From Anaerolineales bacterium (GTDB lineage Bacteria; Chloroflexota; Anaerolineae; Anaerolineales; UBA11579), in contig CP075526.1 of assembly GCA_025808555.1 (NCBI GenBank), positions 946,712 to 1,010,711 on the forward strand: a stretch of DNA of 64,000 nucleotides, written 5' to 3'. Positions 1 through 7,560 of the stretch are shown here, piece after piece. The position numbers and the translations under genes are program-made. Position 1 is the stretch's first letter; each line of letters begins with the position of its first letter. The notes beneath the pieces were generated by a model, which saw only the letters and a program-made list of their open reading frames with translations, did no database searches and was not told the origin of the DNA.

Positions 1-111
1 CGATACGGGTGTAGAGATCACCGGCTCGGAGGGGGAGGTGCTGGGGGCCGGGCGGTTGTAGCAGGCCGCCAACAGCAGCATCAAAGGCAGTAGGCGAAGT
101 AAGGTCTTTAT
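1..111 (-). CDS. lipoprotein, N-terminal part only
   Basis: The minus strand carries the first 37 codons of a secreted lipoprotein whose remainder lies outside the window. A short basic start (Lys2, Arg6), a Leu-rich stretch and a lipobox L-A-A-C ending at Cys17 are followed by a Pro/Ser/Thr-rich spacer, as expected for a lipid-anchored protein facing outward. No ATG, GTG or TTG gives a signal peptide of workable length. The best-placed codon is an ATA at 111-109 that overlaps the stop of the upstream DUF1232 gene, so the start is either non-canonical or a mutated ATG. The function of the mature part cannot be told. Confidence 0.55.
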   Translation of the reverse strand, partial: MKTLLRLLPLMLLLAACYNRPAPSTSPSEPVISTPVS

Positions 112-455
112 TCTTTCTCCGTATAGTCGGCGTCCATTACGTCGCCTTCATCGATCTTGATCTGGGCGCGGCGGCCACCTTTGGCCAGCGCGGCGCGGTG
201 CTCTTCCACCACATCGGGCGGGCACAGCTCAGTGAATATGGAGGTGCCCAGCCAGAGAACGGCTACATCATCCAGCAGGGGAATGGCAAAATCCAGCGGG
301 GAGATGAGATACAAAAGCGATGCAAACGGAATGATCTTGTACAGCGCAATGACCCGCTTGTCGCGAAGAAGACGCCAGGTCAGGCGGAACTGGTTGAGAA
401 AATCGGCCATGCGGCCACCGCCGCCGGGAGGGAGGAATTTCTGCAAAAATTGCAT
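108..455 (-). CDS. DUF1232 (YkvA-like) membrane protein, copy 2
   Basis: A 115-residue protein with the DUF1232 signature: a hydrophobic segment containing an 'LISPLDFAIPLLDD' type motif, followed by 'ELCPPDVVEEHRAAL'. Members are small membrane-associated proteins of unknown function. The start at 455 is chosen because conserved sequence begins just after it and it lies 4 nt past the stop of the upstream paralogue (460-462). The two proteins share the LCPPDVV-EHRAAL stretch, so this is a tandem duplication. It is followed by an overlapping lipoprotein gene. Confidence 0.8.
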   Translation of the reverse strand: MQFLQKFLPPGGGGRMADFLNQFRLTWRLLRDKRVIALYKIIPFASLLYLISPLDFAIPLLDDVAVLWLGTSIFTELCPPDVVEEHRAALAKGGRRAQIKIDEGDVMDADYTEKE

Positions 456-459
456 GGGA

Positions 460-762
460 TTAGCTGCCTCTCGCAGCTTCAGCAGCCAGGGCGGCACGGT
501 GCTCGGCCACGACGTCAGGCGGGCACAACTCGATAAATGCATAGAAACCCACACCCAGCACGACGGCATCGTCCAGGATCATGGGCAGCAGGTCAGGCGA
601 GAACAGATACACCACCGCGCCCACCGGCAGCACTTTGAGTAGAGGGCTTACACGCGGGTCACGCATCAGGCGCAGCAAAAGCTTGAATTGAGCGCCCAAG
701 CCGCTGGGGGTGCCACGCTGATCACGTTCTACGAGAATTTCAGGCTTATTGTTATCTTCCAT
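460..762 (-). CDS. DUF1232 (YkvA-like) membrane protein, copy 1
   Basis: A 100-residue DUF1232 protein with the hydrophobic core 'VVYLFSPDLLPMILDDAVVLG' split around the S-P-D-L-L-P motif and the C-terminal 'ELCPPDVVAEHRAAL'. It begins an ATG preceded by GGAGG at a good distance. A TATAAT box at 786-791 on the minus strand marks the likely promoter for this gene, its paralogue and the lipoprotein. Function unknown; homologues are usually annotated only by the domain. Confidence 0.82.
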   Translation of the reverse strand: MEDNNKPEILVERDQRGTPSGLGAQFKLLLRLMRDPRVSPLLKVLPVGAVVYLFSPDLLPMILDDAVVLGVGFYAFIELCPPDVVAEHRAALAAEAARGS

Positions 763-785
763 CTTGCCTCCAGCATGCTACGGGC

Positions 786-791
786 ATTATA
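786..791 (-). promoter_or_regulatory. -10 box for the DUF1232 pair
   Basis: A perfect TATAAT on the minus strand, 24 nt before the ATG at 762 and upstream of a GGAGG ribosome binding site. No clear -35 is visible. Confidence 0.5.
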
Positions 792-894
792 CCGTTGCGT
801 GCCTGATTGATTTTAGTGAAGCATTATCAGAACTAAATTAGCAAACGAAGCAACTCCCTGACCTGTGCTGGTGTTCCTATAGAGGCTCATCAAT

Positions 895-900
895 TAGAAT
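895..900 (+). promoter_or_regulatory. -10 box, leaderless type, for the DMT pair
   Basis: TAGAAT ends 9 nt before the ATG at 910. Transcription from it would begin within a few bases of the start codon, and no Shine-Dalgarno sequence precedes that ATG. Confidence 0.5.
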
Positions 901-909
901 CCGAGACGT

Positions 910-1803
910 ATGCCTAAAACCCAATCGCTTTGGAAAGCCTATCTCGCCCTTGCGGCGGGGACATTGATCATCGCCACCTCGGCCATCTTCACCCGCCTGG
1001 CCGACGCGCCGGGTAGCGTGGTGAGCCTGTACCGCATGGGCATTGCCGCGGTTGCGCTGGCGATCCCATTCTTCGCCAGCCGCCGCAAACTGGGGCCGCT
1101 CTCGCGCCAAGGCCTATGGTTCGGCGCCCTGGCCGGCCTGTTTTTGGCAACCGACCTGGCGGTATGGTCCAGTGGCGTCGCTTACGGCGGCGCCACGATC
1201 CCTACGTTGCTTGGCAATGCGGCACCGCTTTGGGTGGGGCTGGGCGCGCTGTTCATCTTCCGCGAGAAACTCAAGCCCACCTTCTGGCTAGGTTTGGCGC
1301 TGGCGATGCTAGGCGCGTTGGTTGTGCTGGGGATCGAATTTGGCGCAGAGTTCGAGATCAACCGCGGCGGCATCCTCGGCCTGATCGGCTCATTCTTCTA
1401 TGCGGGCTACATGCTGGTGGCGCAACGCGGCCGCGAGCATTTGGATACCTTTTCATTCTTCTGGGTCACGGCGGCCGTCGGCAGCGTACTGTTGCTCATC
1501 TTCTGCCTGATAGTGCAAGCGCCACTGACCGGCTATTCGCAGCCCACGTATCTGTATCTGGCCGCGCTGGGTCTGGTGGTGCAGGGCGGCGGCTGGATGC
1601 TGCTCAACTATGCGCAAGGCCATCTGCCCGCCTCGATGGTTTCGCCGACGCTGCTGATCCAGCCCATTCTCACCGCCATCATTGCCGGCCCGATTCTAGG
1701 CGAATGGCTTTCGCGCGGCGAGTGGCTGGGCGCGCTGGCGGTGCTGATCGGCGTGGTCATCGTGCATCGCAGCCGCGTAGCGGTTACTGTTCCGGCAAAG
1801 TAG
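910..1803 (+). CDS. EamA-family drug/metabolite exporter 1
   Basis: A 297-residue integral membrane protein with ten predicted helices arranged as two EamA repeats, the layout of DMT-superfamily exporters such as RhaT and YdcZ-type carriers. The first repeat opens with 'TSAIFTRLADAPG', the second with 'GILGLIGSFFYAGYMLVA'. The substrate cannot be read from sequence. It ends 10 nt before a second DMT gene of the same length, so the two are probably co-transcribed and may act together or as a hetero-oligomer. Confidence 0.88.
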   Translation: MPKTQSLWKAYLALAAGTLIIATSAIFTRLADAPGSVVSLYRMGIAAVALAIPFFASRRKLGPLSRQGLWFGALAGLFLATDLAVWSSGVAYGGATIPTLLGNAAPLWVGLGALFIFREKLKPTFWLGLALAMLGALVVLGIEFGAEFEINRGGILGLIGSFFYAGYMLVAQRGREHLDTFSFFWVTAAVGSVLLLIFCLIVQAPLTGYSQPTYLYLAALGLVVQGGGWMLLNYAQGHLPASMVSPTLLIQPILTAIIAGPILGEWLSRGEWLGALAVLIGVVIVHRSRVAVTVPAK

Positions 1804-1813
1804 ACTGGGCGGA

Positions 1814-2728
1814 ATGACAACTCACACATCTTCGCAAGGCTTGAATCGCACCGGTCTGGCCAACCTGCTGGTGGTCTACCTGGTGTGGAGCAGCACCTAC
1901 CTGGCGATCCGCATCGCCGTGCGCGAGGGCGCCGGCTTCCCGCCTTTCACCATGGGTCTGATGCGCGCCGCGCTGGGCTGCCTGATCCTGTTCACCTGGA
2001 GCTACTTCAAAAAAGAGCGCATCCGCATCACGCGGCGCGAAGCACTGACCCTATTGGTGTCTGGCATGCTGCTGTGGGTAGCCGGCAACGGCTTGGTGAC
2101 CTTTGCCGAGCAGCGCACCGAATCTGGCCTGGCGGCGCTGCTGGTGGCGGCCTCGCCCATCTGGGCCGCGATGGTGGAAGCAATCTGGGACCGCAAGCTG
2201 CCGTCGCCATTGCTGTTCATCTCGCTGCTGATCGGTTTCGGCGGCATTGTGGTATTGACCCTGCCGTCGCTCTCCAGCGGGGTGCAGGCGGATGCGATCG
2301 CCACGATCGCGCTGTTGGTGGCCGCCATGGCCTGGTCCAGCGGATCGGTGTACCAGGCGCGCAACCAGCTGGATCTGGCCCCGCGGGTCAGCTCGGCCTA
2401 CCAGATGCTGTTCGGCTCGATCGGCTTTGGCCTCCTGGCCGTGCTGCTCAATGAGCCGGCACCCACGCCCAACACGGAAGCCTGGCTGGCCTGGGGTTAC
2501 CTGGTGATCTTCGGCACGCTGGCGTTCACGTCCTACGTGATCGCCCTCAAGCTGTTGCCGACCCGCATCGTGATGACGTATGCTTACGTCAATCCGGTAT
2601 TGGCCCTGCTGCTGGGTTACTTCGTGCTGGGCGAGGAGATCACGATCTACACGATTGGCGGCAGCCTGCTGGTGTTGCTGGGGGTTGCAGGCGTTTTCCG
2701 CGAGCGGCTGGCGAAGCAAAAGCGCTAG
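1814..2728 (+). CDS. EamA-family drug/metabolite exporter 2
   Basis: A 304-residue, ten-helix DMT transporter with two EamA domains. The first contains the typical 'LVWSSTYLAIRIAV' motif and the second ends with 'NPVLALLLGYFVLGE', a hallmark of this family. It closely follows the first DMT gene. Such exporters move amino acids, nucleobases or drugs; no substrate is implied by the neighbours. Confidence 0.9.
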   Translation: MTTHTSSQGLNRTGLANLLVVYLVWSSTYLAIRIAVREGAGFPPFTMGLMRAALGCLILFTWSYFKKERIRITRREALTLLVSGMLLWVAGNGLVTFAEQRTESGLAALLVAASPIWAAMVEAIWDRKLPSPLLFISLLIGFGGIVVLTLPSLSSGVQADAIATIALLVAAMAWSSGSVYQARNQLDLAPRVSSAYQMLFGSIGFGLLAVLLNEPAPTPNTEAWLAWGYLVIFGTLAFTSYVIALKLLPTRIVMTYAYVNPVLALLLGYFVLGEEITIYTIGGSLLVLLGVAGVFRERLAKQKR

Positions 2729-2782
2729 CTCGGCGTGCAACGCCGGCTGCAGCACTGCGTATATATGCAGAAGGAGATATTT

Positions 2783-3325
2783 ATGGATACAAGTCGAAAT
2801 GGAAATGCGGTCATCGGTGTGCTTTTGTTGCTGGCCGGCGGCTGGTTTTTGGCGCAGCAATTCTTCCCCGAACTTGCGGGCATGATCGATCTGCAAGTTG
2901 AATGGCCGGTGCTGATGGTCGCCATCGGCGCGGCGATCCTGCTGCTCAGTGTTTTGTTCCGCTCGCCCGGCCTGGCGGTCCCCGCCGCGATCGTGGCGGG
3001 CGTGGGCGGCATCCTGCACTACCAGAACCAATCGGGCGATTGGGCAAGCTGGTCGTACATGTGGACGCTGATCCCCGGCTTCATTGGCGTGGGTACGCTG
3101 ATCAAGAACCTGCTCGAGGGCCGCTTCCTGGCCGGCCTGCGCGAAGGCCTCACCGCCATCGCCTTCAGCGCTGCCTTGTTCGTCTTTTTCAGCGGCATCA
3201 TGGGCGGCACCGACTGGCTCAACAAGCTGTGGCCGCTGATCCTGATCGCGGTGGGTATCTCGATCCTGCTGCGCAACTTCCAGGAGAAGCGCGCCAGCCG
3301 CAAGCCTGAGGTCATCGAGCAATAG
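2783..3325 (+). CDS. small multi-pass membrane protein, DUF5668/LiaF-N-like
   Basis: 180 residues with about six hydrophobic segments and paired 'WPxLLIxxG' style motifs ('EWPVLMVAIGAAILL' and 'LWPLILIAVGISILL'), characteristic of the LiaI/LiaF transmembrane region. The start at 2783 has an ideal AAGGAGATATTT Shine-Dalgarno spacing; an upstream in-frame ATG at 2735 lacks one and would add an unlikely tail. In other bacteria such domains sit in envelope stress proteins, but no sensor pair is adjacent here. Confidence 0.75.
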   Translation: MDTSRNGNAVIGVLLLLAGGWFLAQQFFPELAGMIDLQVEWPVLMVAIGAAILLLSVLFRSPGLAVPAAIVAGVGGILHYQNQSGDWASWSYMWTLIPGFIGVGTLIKNLLEGRFLAGLREGLTAIAFSAALFVFFSGIMGGTDWLNKLWPLILIAVGISILLRNFQEKRASRKPEVIEQ

Positions 3326-3333
3326 CGGCGCGA

Positions 3334-3339
3334 TATAAT
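3334..3339 (+). promoter_or_regulatory. -10 box upstream of moaA
   Basis: A perfect TATAAT. Transcription would start near 3346, just before a perfect hairpin (3361-3385) in a leader of about 50 nt. A GTG at 3348 in frame with moaA would then be a leaderless alternative start. Confidence 0.5.
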
Positions 3340-3360
3340 CGGATTAAGTGAGCATCACCA

Positions 3361-3390
3361 GAGGCGTAGTGCTTCACTACGCCTCTTTTA
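3361..3390 (+). terminator. hairpin plus T-run in front of moaA
   Basis: Perfect 11-bp stem (GAGGCGTAGTG / CACTACGCCTC) with a CTT loop, followed by TTTTATT. It has the form of an intrinsic terminator for the upstream membrane gene, yet it ends only 6 nt before the moaA ATG and lies downstream of a TATAAT box. It may therefore act as a leader attenuator for moaA. Confidence 0.7.
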
Positions 3391-3395
3391 TTCCT

Positions 3396-4406
3396 ATGAG
3401 CACACTGGTAGACACCCTGGCCCGCCCCCTGCACGATCTGCGCATCTCTGTCACGGATCGCTGCAACTTTCGCTGCACCTATTGCATGCCCAAAGAGGTT
3501 TTCGGCAAGCACCATCAATTCCTGCCGCAGGAGCAGCTGCTCAGTTTTGACGAAATTGAGCAGGTGACCCGCGCCTTTGTGGCCCTGGGGGTGCGCAAAG
3601 TGCGCCTCACCGGCGGCGAGCCGCTGATGCGCAAGGACCTAGAGAGCCTGATCAGCCGGCTGGCAGCGTTGGCCGGCGTGGAGGATATTGCGCTCACCAC
3701 CAATGGCTCCTTCCCGCTGGAGCGCGTGCACAGCCTGAAAGCCGCCGGCCTCAAGCGCATGACCGTCAGCCTGGATGCGCTGGACGATGACACCTTCAAG
3801 CGCATGAACGATGTTGACTTCCCGGTGGAACGCGTGCTGGCCTGGATCGCCGAGAGCGCCCGCGCTGGCCTGGCGCCGGTCAAAGTCAACATGGTGGTGA
3901 AGCGCGGCGTGAACGAGCATGCCATCCTTCCGATGGCGCGCTACTTCCGTGAACACGGCCACATCCTGCGCCTGATCGAATATATGGACGTGGGTCATAG
4001 CAATGGCTGGCGCATGGACGATGTGCTGACCGCCCGCCAGATCTTTGAGACCATCAACGCCGAGCTGCCGCTCGAGCCGCTTGAGGCGAACTATCGCGGC
4101 GAGGTGGCCGAGCGCTACCGCTATGCCGACGGCAGCGGCGAGCTGGGCATCATCGCCTCCGTCTCGCAGCCTTTCTGTGGAGACTGCAGCCGCGCCCGCA
4201 TTTCTGCCGACGGGCGGCTGTTCACCTGCCTGTTCGCCCTGGGCGGCGCTGACCTGCGCGGCCTGTTGCGCCGCGGCGCAGACGATGCCGCCCTGCAGGC
4301 CGCCATCGCCGCCGTGTGGGAGAAGCGCGCCGACCGCTATTCAGAGCTGCGCTCTGCCAACACCGCTGCCTTGCCCAAAGTGGAGATGTCTTACATTGGT
4401 GGTTAA
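3396..4406 (+). CDS. moaA: GTP 3',8-cyclase
   Basis: 336 residues. Radical-SAM enzyme of the first step of molybdenum cofactor synthesis, converting GTP to 3',8-cyclo-7,8-dihydro-GTP. The SAM-cluster motif is Cys23-x3-Cys27-x2-Cys30, followed by 'LTGGEPLMRKDL'; the C-terminal cluster is carried by 'CGDCSRARIS' and 'RLFTC', and the protein ends in the typical Gly-Gly. The ATG at 3396 gives the usual N-terminus; the longer frame from 3348 would include the hairpin. It overlaps the HAD gene. The molybdoenzyme at 7558-9195 is a plausible user of the cofactor; no other moa/moe gene is in the window. Confidence 0.95.
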   Translation: MSTLVDTLARPLHDLRISVTDRCNFRCTYCMPKEVFGKHHQFLPQEQLLSFDEIEQVTRAFVALGVRKVRLTGGEPLMRKDLESLISRLAALAGVEDIALTTNGSFPLERVHSLKAAGLKRMTVSLDALDDDTFKRMNDVDFPVERVLAWIAESARAGLAPVKVNMVVKRGVNEHAILPMARYFREHGHILRLIEYMDVGHSNGWRMDDVLTARQIFETINAELPLEPLEANYRGEVAERYRYADGSGELGIIASVSQPFCGDCSRARISADGRLFTCLFALGGADLRGLLRRGADDAALQAAIAAVWEKRADRYSELRSANTAALPKVEMSYIGG

Positions 4407-5151
4407 GCCGCTCGACCCAACACCGATCCGAACGATTGTCTTCGACCTGGACGACACGCTGCGCTATAACGAGCCGCATGCGCACGCCTTTATCTCCGAT
4501 TTTGCCGAGACGTTGCGCGGCCGCCCGCTGACGCCGCAGGAGCGTCGTTTTGGCCAGCTGTGGGAGCACCAATACTGGGCCAGTTCGGATGATCTGAAGG
4601 CCGACATTACCGCTTACAAAGAGGGCACGCAGGAATTCTGGGTGAACTACGGCGTGCGCAGCCTGCTTTCGCTGGGCTTTGACGAAGAGCAAGCCCAGCA
4701 ATACGCGGCCCAGGTGCACGAGTACATGCGCGAGAACTATTCGCCGGTCAGCCATGTGCTGCCCGAAACGCGGGCTGCCCTGGCCACCCTGCGCCAACGC
4801 GGCTACCGCGTCGGCCTGCTGACCAACCGCCCCAAACCTGTGCACGCGGAAATGAACAGCATGGCCCTGGATCTGCATATGGATTTCTTCCTGGCGGCCA
4901 GCCAGCTGGGCGCCTACAAGCCGGATAAAGAGATCTTTCTGCGCATGATCCAGTTTTTAGGCGTCAACAAAGACAGCATTCTGTATGTGGGCGATAACTA
5001 TTACGCCGATGTACTGGGAGCGCGCGGCGCGGGCTTGCAATGCTTATTGCTCAATTGGAACGGCTTGTACGAAAAGCCGGATGTAGCCCAGATCAGCGCC
5101 ATCACCGACCTGCTCGACCTGCTGCCCGGCCCGCTGGCGGCTGCCGCCTAG
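4399..5151 (+). CDS. HAD-superfamily hydrolase
   Basis: 250 residues. All four HAD motifs are visible: 'IVFDLDDTL' with the nucleophile Asp, 'GLLTNR', a Lys in 'LGAYKPDKEIF', and 'ILYVGDNYYADVLGA'. The family dephosphorylates small phosphorylated metabolites in the cytoplasm. The start is a GTG at 4399 (TTG at 4396 is the alternative) that overlaps the end of moaA, implying translational coupling. The substrate is unknown. Confidence 0.87.
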   Translation: MVKPLDPTPIRTIVFDLDDTLRYNEPHAHAFISDFAETLRGRPLTPQERRFGQLWEHQYWASSDDLKADITAYKEGTQEFWVNYGVRSLLSLGFDEEQAQQYAAQVHEYMRENYSPVSHVLPETRAALATLRQRGYRVGLLTNRPKPVHAEMNSMALDLHMDFFLAASQLGAYKPDKEIFLRMIQFLGVNKDSILYVGDNYYADVLGARGAGLQCLLLNWNGLYEKPDVAQISAITDLLDLLPGPLAAAA

Positions 5152-5161
5152 GCACGCCTAC

Positions 5162-5806
5162 ATGCCTACCCGTTTATCACGTGCGTTCTACCAGCAATCC
5201 ACACTCGAGTTGGCGCACAGCCTGCTGGGCCAGCGCCTGGTGCACTTACAGCGCATCAACGGGCGCGAGCGCCGCATCGCCGGCATCATCACAGAAACCG
5301 AAGCCTATTGTGGCGAAGAGGACCTGGCCTGCCATGCCCGCGCCGGGCGCACCAAGCGCACCGAAGTGATGTACGGCCCGCCGGGCGTAGCCTATGTATA
5401 TTTCACCTATGGCAACCATTGGATGCTCAACGTGGTTGCACAGCCTGAGGGTGTGCCGCACGCTGTATTGATACGCGCCGTGCAGCCCATTGAGGGGTTA
5501 GAACTCATTGCCAGGCGGCGCAAAGGCCGCCCTGCCCCACTGTGGACCAATGGCCCCGGCAAGCTGGCCCAGGCCTTTGGCATTACAGGCAAGCACAACC
5601 GCCTAAGCCTCACAGACCCGAAGGCTATAATCTTCATTGAGCGCGGCCCGGCCGTGGCGGATGACCGTGTGCGCACCGGCCCCCGTGTGGGCCTGGGCGC
5701 CACGCCTGAGCCCTGGCTGAGTAAACCCTGGCGATATATGGTAAATCTGCCTGTGGCAGGTCTGCCACAGGCAGATTTGCCAATAAACAAAGAGGAGAGA
5801 ACATGA
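5162..5806 (+). CDS. 3-methyladenine DNA glycosylase, AAG/MPG family
   Basis: 214 residues. Base-excision repair enzyme that removes alkylated purines. The family core is clear: 'ITETEAYCGEEDLACHA', 'RTEVMYGPPGVAYVYFTYG' and 'GPGKLAQAFGIT', including the catalytic Glu in the first and the DNA-intercalating Tyr region. The protein should end soon after 'KPWRYM', but a 42-bp palindrome (5740-5781) replaces the usual end and codes for the last 20 or so residues. Its stop overlaps the fabI start (ATGA), so the two are translationally coupled. Confidence 0.92.
   Translation: MPTRLSRAFYQQSTLELAHSLLGQRLVHLQRINGRERRIAGIITETEAYCGEEDLACHARAGRTKRTEVMYGPPGVAYVYFTYGNHWMLNVVAQPEGVPHAVLIRAVQPIEGLELIARRRKGRPAPLWTNGPGKLAQAFGITGKHNRLSLTDPKAIIFIERGPAVADDRVRTGPRVGLGATPEPWLSKPWRYMVNLPVAGLPQADLPINKEERT
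5740..5781 (+). repeat. 20-bp stem palindrome inside the 3' end of aag
   Basis: Two 20-nt arms (5740-5759 and 5762-5781) separated by GT are complementary throughout, with one G-U pair in RNA. No T-run follows, so it is not a standard terminator. It encodes an atypical glycosylase tail and sits directly in front of the fabI ribosome binding site. Confidence 0.85.
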
Positions 5807-6606
5807 GCTTACTGCAAGGAAAGACCGCCCTTATTTTCGGGGTAGCCAACGAGCGCTCGATCGCCTGGGGCGTAGCCAAGGCGCTGCACGAACATGGCGC
5901 CGATGTGGGCATCAGCTACGCCGGGGATGTGCTCAAAAAGCGCGCCGAGCCGCTGGGCCAGTCCATCAACAGCAAATTCATCGAATCCTGTGACGTCACC
6001 AAGGACGAGGACATTGCCAGCGTGGCCGAGAAGGCTCACAAGGTTTACGGCAAGATCGATATCCTGGTGCATGCGGTGGCCTTCGCCAACCGCGAGGAGC
6101 TGAGCGGGCCGTACTACAACACCACCCGCGCCGGCTTCCACACCGCCATGGACATCAGCGTCTATTCCTTCACCGCCCTGGCGGGCGCCTTCGAGCCCTA
6201 CCTGCCGGAGTGGGCCTCCCTGATGACCATGACCTATTATGGCTCCCAGAAGGCCGTGCCCAGCTACAACGTAATGGGCGTAGCCAAGGCCGCCTTGGAA
6301 TCCTCGGTGCGCTACCTGGCCCGCGATTTTGGCCCGCGCAAGATCCGCGTGAACGCCATTTCGGCCGGCCCCATCCGCACCCTGGCCGCCTCTGGCGTTT
6401 CGGGCTTCAAGGGCCTGTACAACAAGTTCGCCGAAGCCGCCCCTCTGCGCGAGAATGTGACCATCGAGGATGTCGGCAACGCGGCCCTTTTCTTTGCGTC
6501 TGACCATTCCAAGCGCATCACCGGCGAGATCATGTACGTCGACTCAGGTTTCAACACCGTAGGCATCGCCGACAACAGCAGCGAAGAAGGGGCGCCCGCC
6601 GCCTGA
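5803..6606 (+). CDS. fabI: enoyl-[acyl-carrier-protein] reductase (NADH), FabI type
   Basis: 267 residues. Last reductive step of fatty-acid elongation in the cytoplasm. The FabI-type nucleotide motif 'GVANERSIAWGVAKAL' is followed by the catalytic pair Tyr155-x6-Lys162 (FabI spacing, not the Tyr-x3-Lys of ordinary SDRs) and 'GPIRTLAASGVSGF'. An AGAGGAGAGAAC sequence precedes the ATG. Target class of triclosan and isoniazid-like inhibitors. It overlaps both neighbours by a few bases, placing it in the moaA-to-bactofilin run. Confidence 0.95.
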   Translation: MSLLQGKTALIFGVANERSIAWGVAKALHEHGADVGISYAGDVLKKRAEPLGQSINSKFIESCDVTKDEDIASVAEKAHKVYGKIDILVHAVAFANREELSGPYYNTTRAGFHTAMDISVYSFTALAGAFEPYLPEWASLMTMTYYGSQKAVPSYNVMGVAKAALESSVRYLARDFGPRKIRVNAISAGPIRTLAASGVSGFKGLYNKFAEAAPLRENVTIEDVGNAALFFASDHSKRITGEIMYVDSGFNTVGIADNSSEEGAPAA

Positions 6607-7049
6607 TGTTCCGCCGCAAAGCCAGCGTCTCCAAACAGCAGGCTGCCCCGCCGCCTACCGAGCGCATCACCTCGGTGGTGGCGGATGGCATCAACCTGCG
6701 CGGCAAGCTGACCGGCAGCGGCGGCGTGCGCGTGGAAGGCGCCTTCGAGGGCGAGATCGAACTTGACGGCCTGCTAGTCATCGGCCAGACCGGCCGGGTC
6801 ACCTGCCCGCAGCTGCGCGCCCGCCACGTCATCGTGGCCGGGGCGATGCGCGGCGACATCCTGGCCGAAAAGGTGGAGATCCGCGCCACCGGGCGCGTAT
6901 GGGGCGACGTGGTCACTGTTTCCATGTCCACCGAGGAAGGCGCATTCCTGCGCGGCCAGATCCAGATGGAAGGCTCGGTCGAACTGGAGCTCACCCCTCC
7001 GCCCGATCCAGCAGCGGATGTCGAAACCGACAAAGCGTCCACCGAGTAA
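6606..7049 (+). CDS. bactofilin
   Basis: 147 residues with one bactofilin (DUF583) domain at about residues 25-120: regularly spaced Gly/Val beta-helix rungs such as 'GSGGVRVEGAFEGEIELDG' and 'EIRATGRVWGDV', flanked by short disordered ends. Bactofilins polymerise without nucleotides and act as cell-shape or polarity scaffolds. The start shares a base with the fabI stop (TGATG). The coupling to fabI links scaffold and membrane lipid supply only by position. Confidence 0.88.
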   Translation: MFRRKASVSKQQAAPPPTERITSVVADGINLRGKLTGSGGVRVEGAFEGEIELDGLLVIGQTGRVTCPQLRARHVIVAGAMRGDILAEKVEIRATGRVWGDVVTVSMSTEEGAFLRGQIQMEGSVELELTPPPDPAADVETDKASTE

Positions 7050-7103
7050 CAAGACTGGACTAGAATCAGTTAACCTTTGCAATACCCGTACTTTAGGAGA
7101 AAG

Positions 7104-7511
7104 ATGAAGAACGTAAATTTCAAAGTTTTACTGGTAGTCGCAGTTCTGGCAATTACCGCCCTGGCTTGTGGCTTCAGCGCCAGCACGGCCAATTTCCAGG
7201 ATGCCTACATGGCTTACGACTCGGCCGGCACCCAGCGCACCAACGTCTATGGCCCTGAAGATGTCTTCTATGCCATCGTCGACCTGGCCAATGCCTCCGA
7301 CAGCACCGAGGTGCGCGCCGTGTGGACCGCGGTCAATGTGGATGGCGAAGCGGCCAACACGCTGATCGACGAGGTCAGCATCCAGAGCGGCGATGCCATC
7401 CTCACGTTTGACCTGGCCAACACCGGCATGCTGTGGCCCAACGGCTCCTACAAGGTAGACCTCTACCTCAATGGCGAGCTGGAGACCACGCTGAACTTCC
7501 AGGTTCAATAA
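7104..7511 (+). CDS. small secreted lipoprotein of unknown function
   Basis: 135 residues. Signal sequence with Lys2/Lys7, a hydrophobic core and the lipobox A-L-A-C (Cys21). The mature part is a single beta-rich module containing 'VYGPEDVFYAIVDLANA' and ending 'NGSYKVDLYLNGELETTLNFQV', resembling Ig-like 'additive' domains found next to lipoproteins in Chloroflexota. A GGAG site precedes the ATG at 7104; the in-frame ATG at 7077 would bury the signal peptide. A bidirectional terminator follows. Confidence 0.75.
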   Translation: MKNVNFKVLLVVAVLAITALACGFSASTANFQDAYMAYDSAGTQRTNVYGPEDVFYAIVDLANASDSTEVRAVWTAVNVDGEAANTLIDEVSIQSGDAILTFDLANTGMLWPNGSYKVDLYLNGELETTLNFQVQ

Positions 7512-7530
7512 GCCAACACTCCACAAAACA

Positions 7531-7560
7531 AAAACGCCTCCCTGCGGGAGGCGTTTTTTA
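7531..7560. terminator. bidirectional intrinsic terminator
   Basis: AAAACGCCTCCC / GGGAGGCGTTTT stem with a short TGC-type loop and T-runs on both strands. It separates the converging lipoprotein gene and molybdoenzyme gene and overlaps the latter's stop codon. Confidence 0.92.

Noticed and set aside
2051-3322. Long open frame on the minus strand opposite the second DMT gene and the DUF5668-like gene
   Set aside because: His/Gln/Arg-rich composition typical of antisense reading of GC-rich genes; no family motif, and it spans two well-supported genes.
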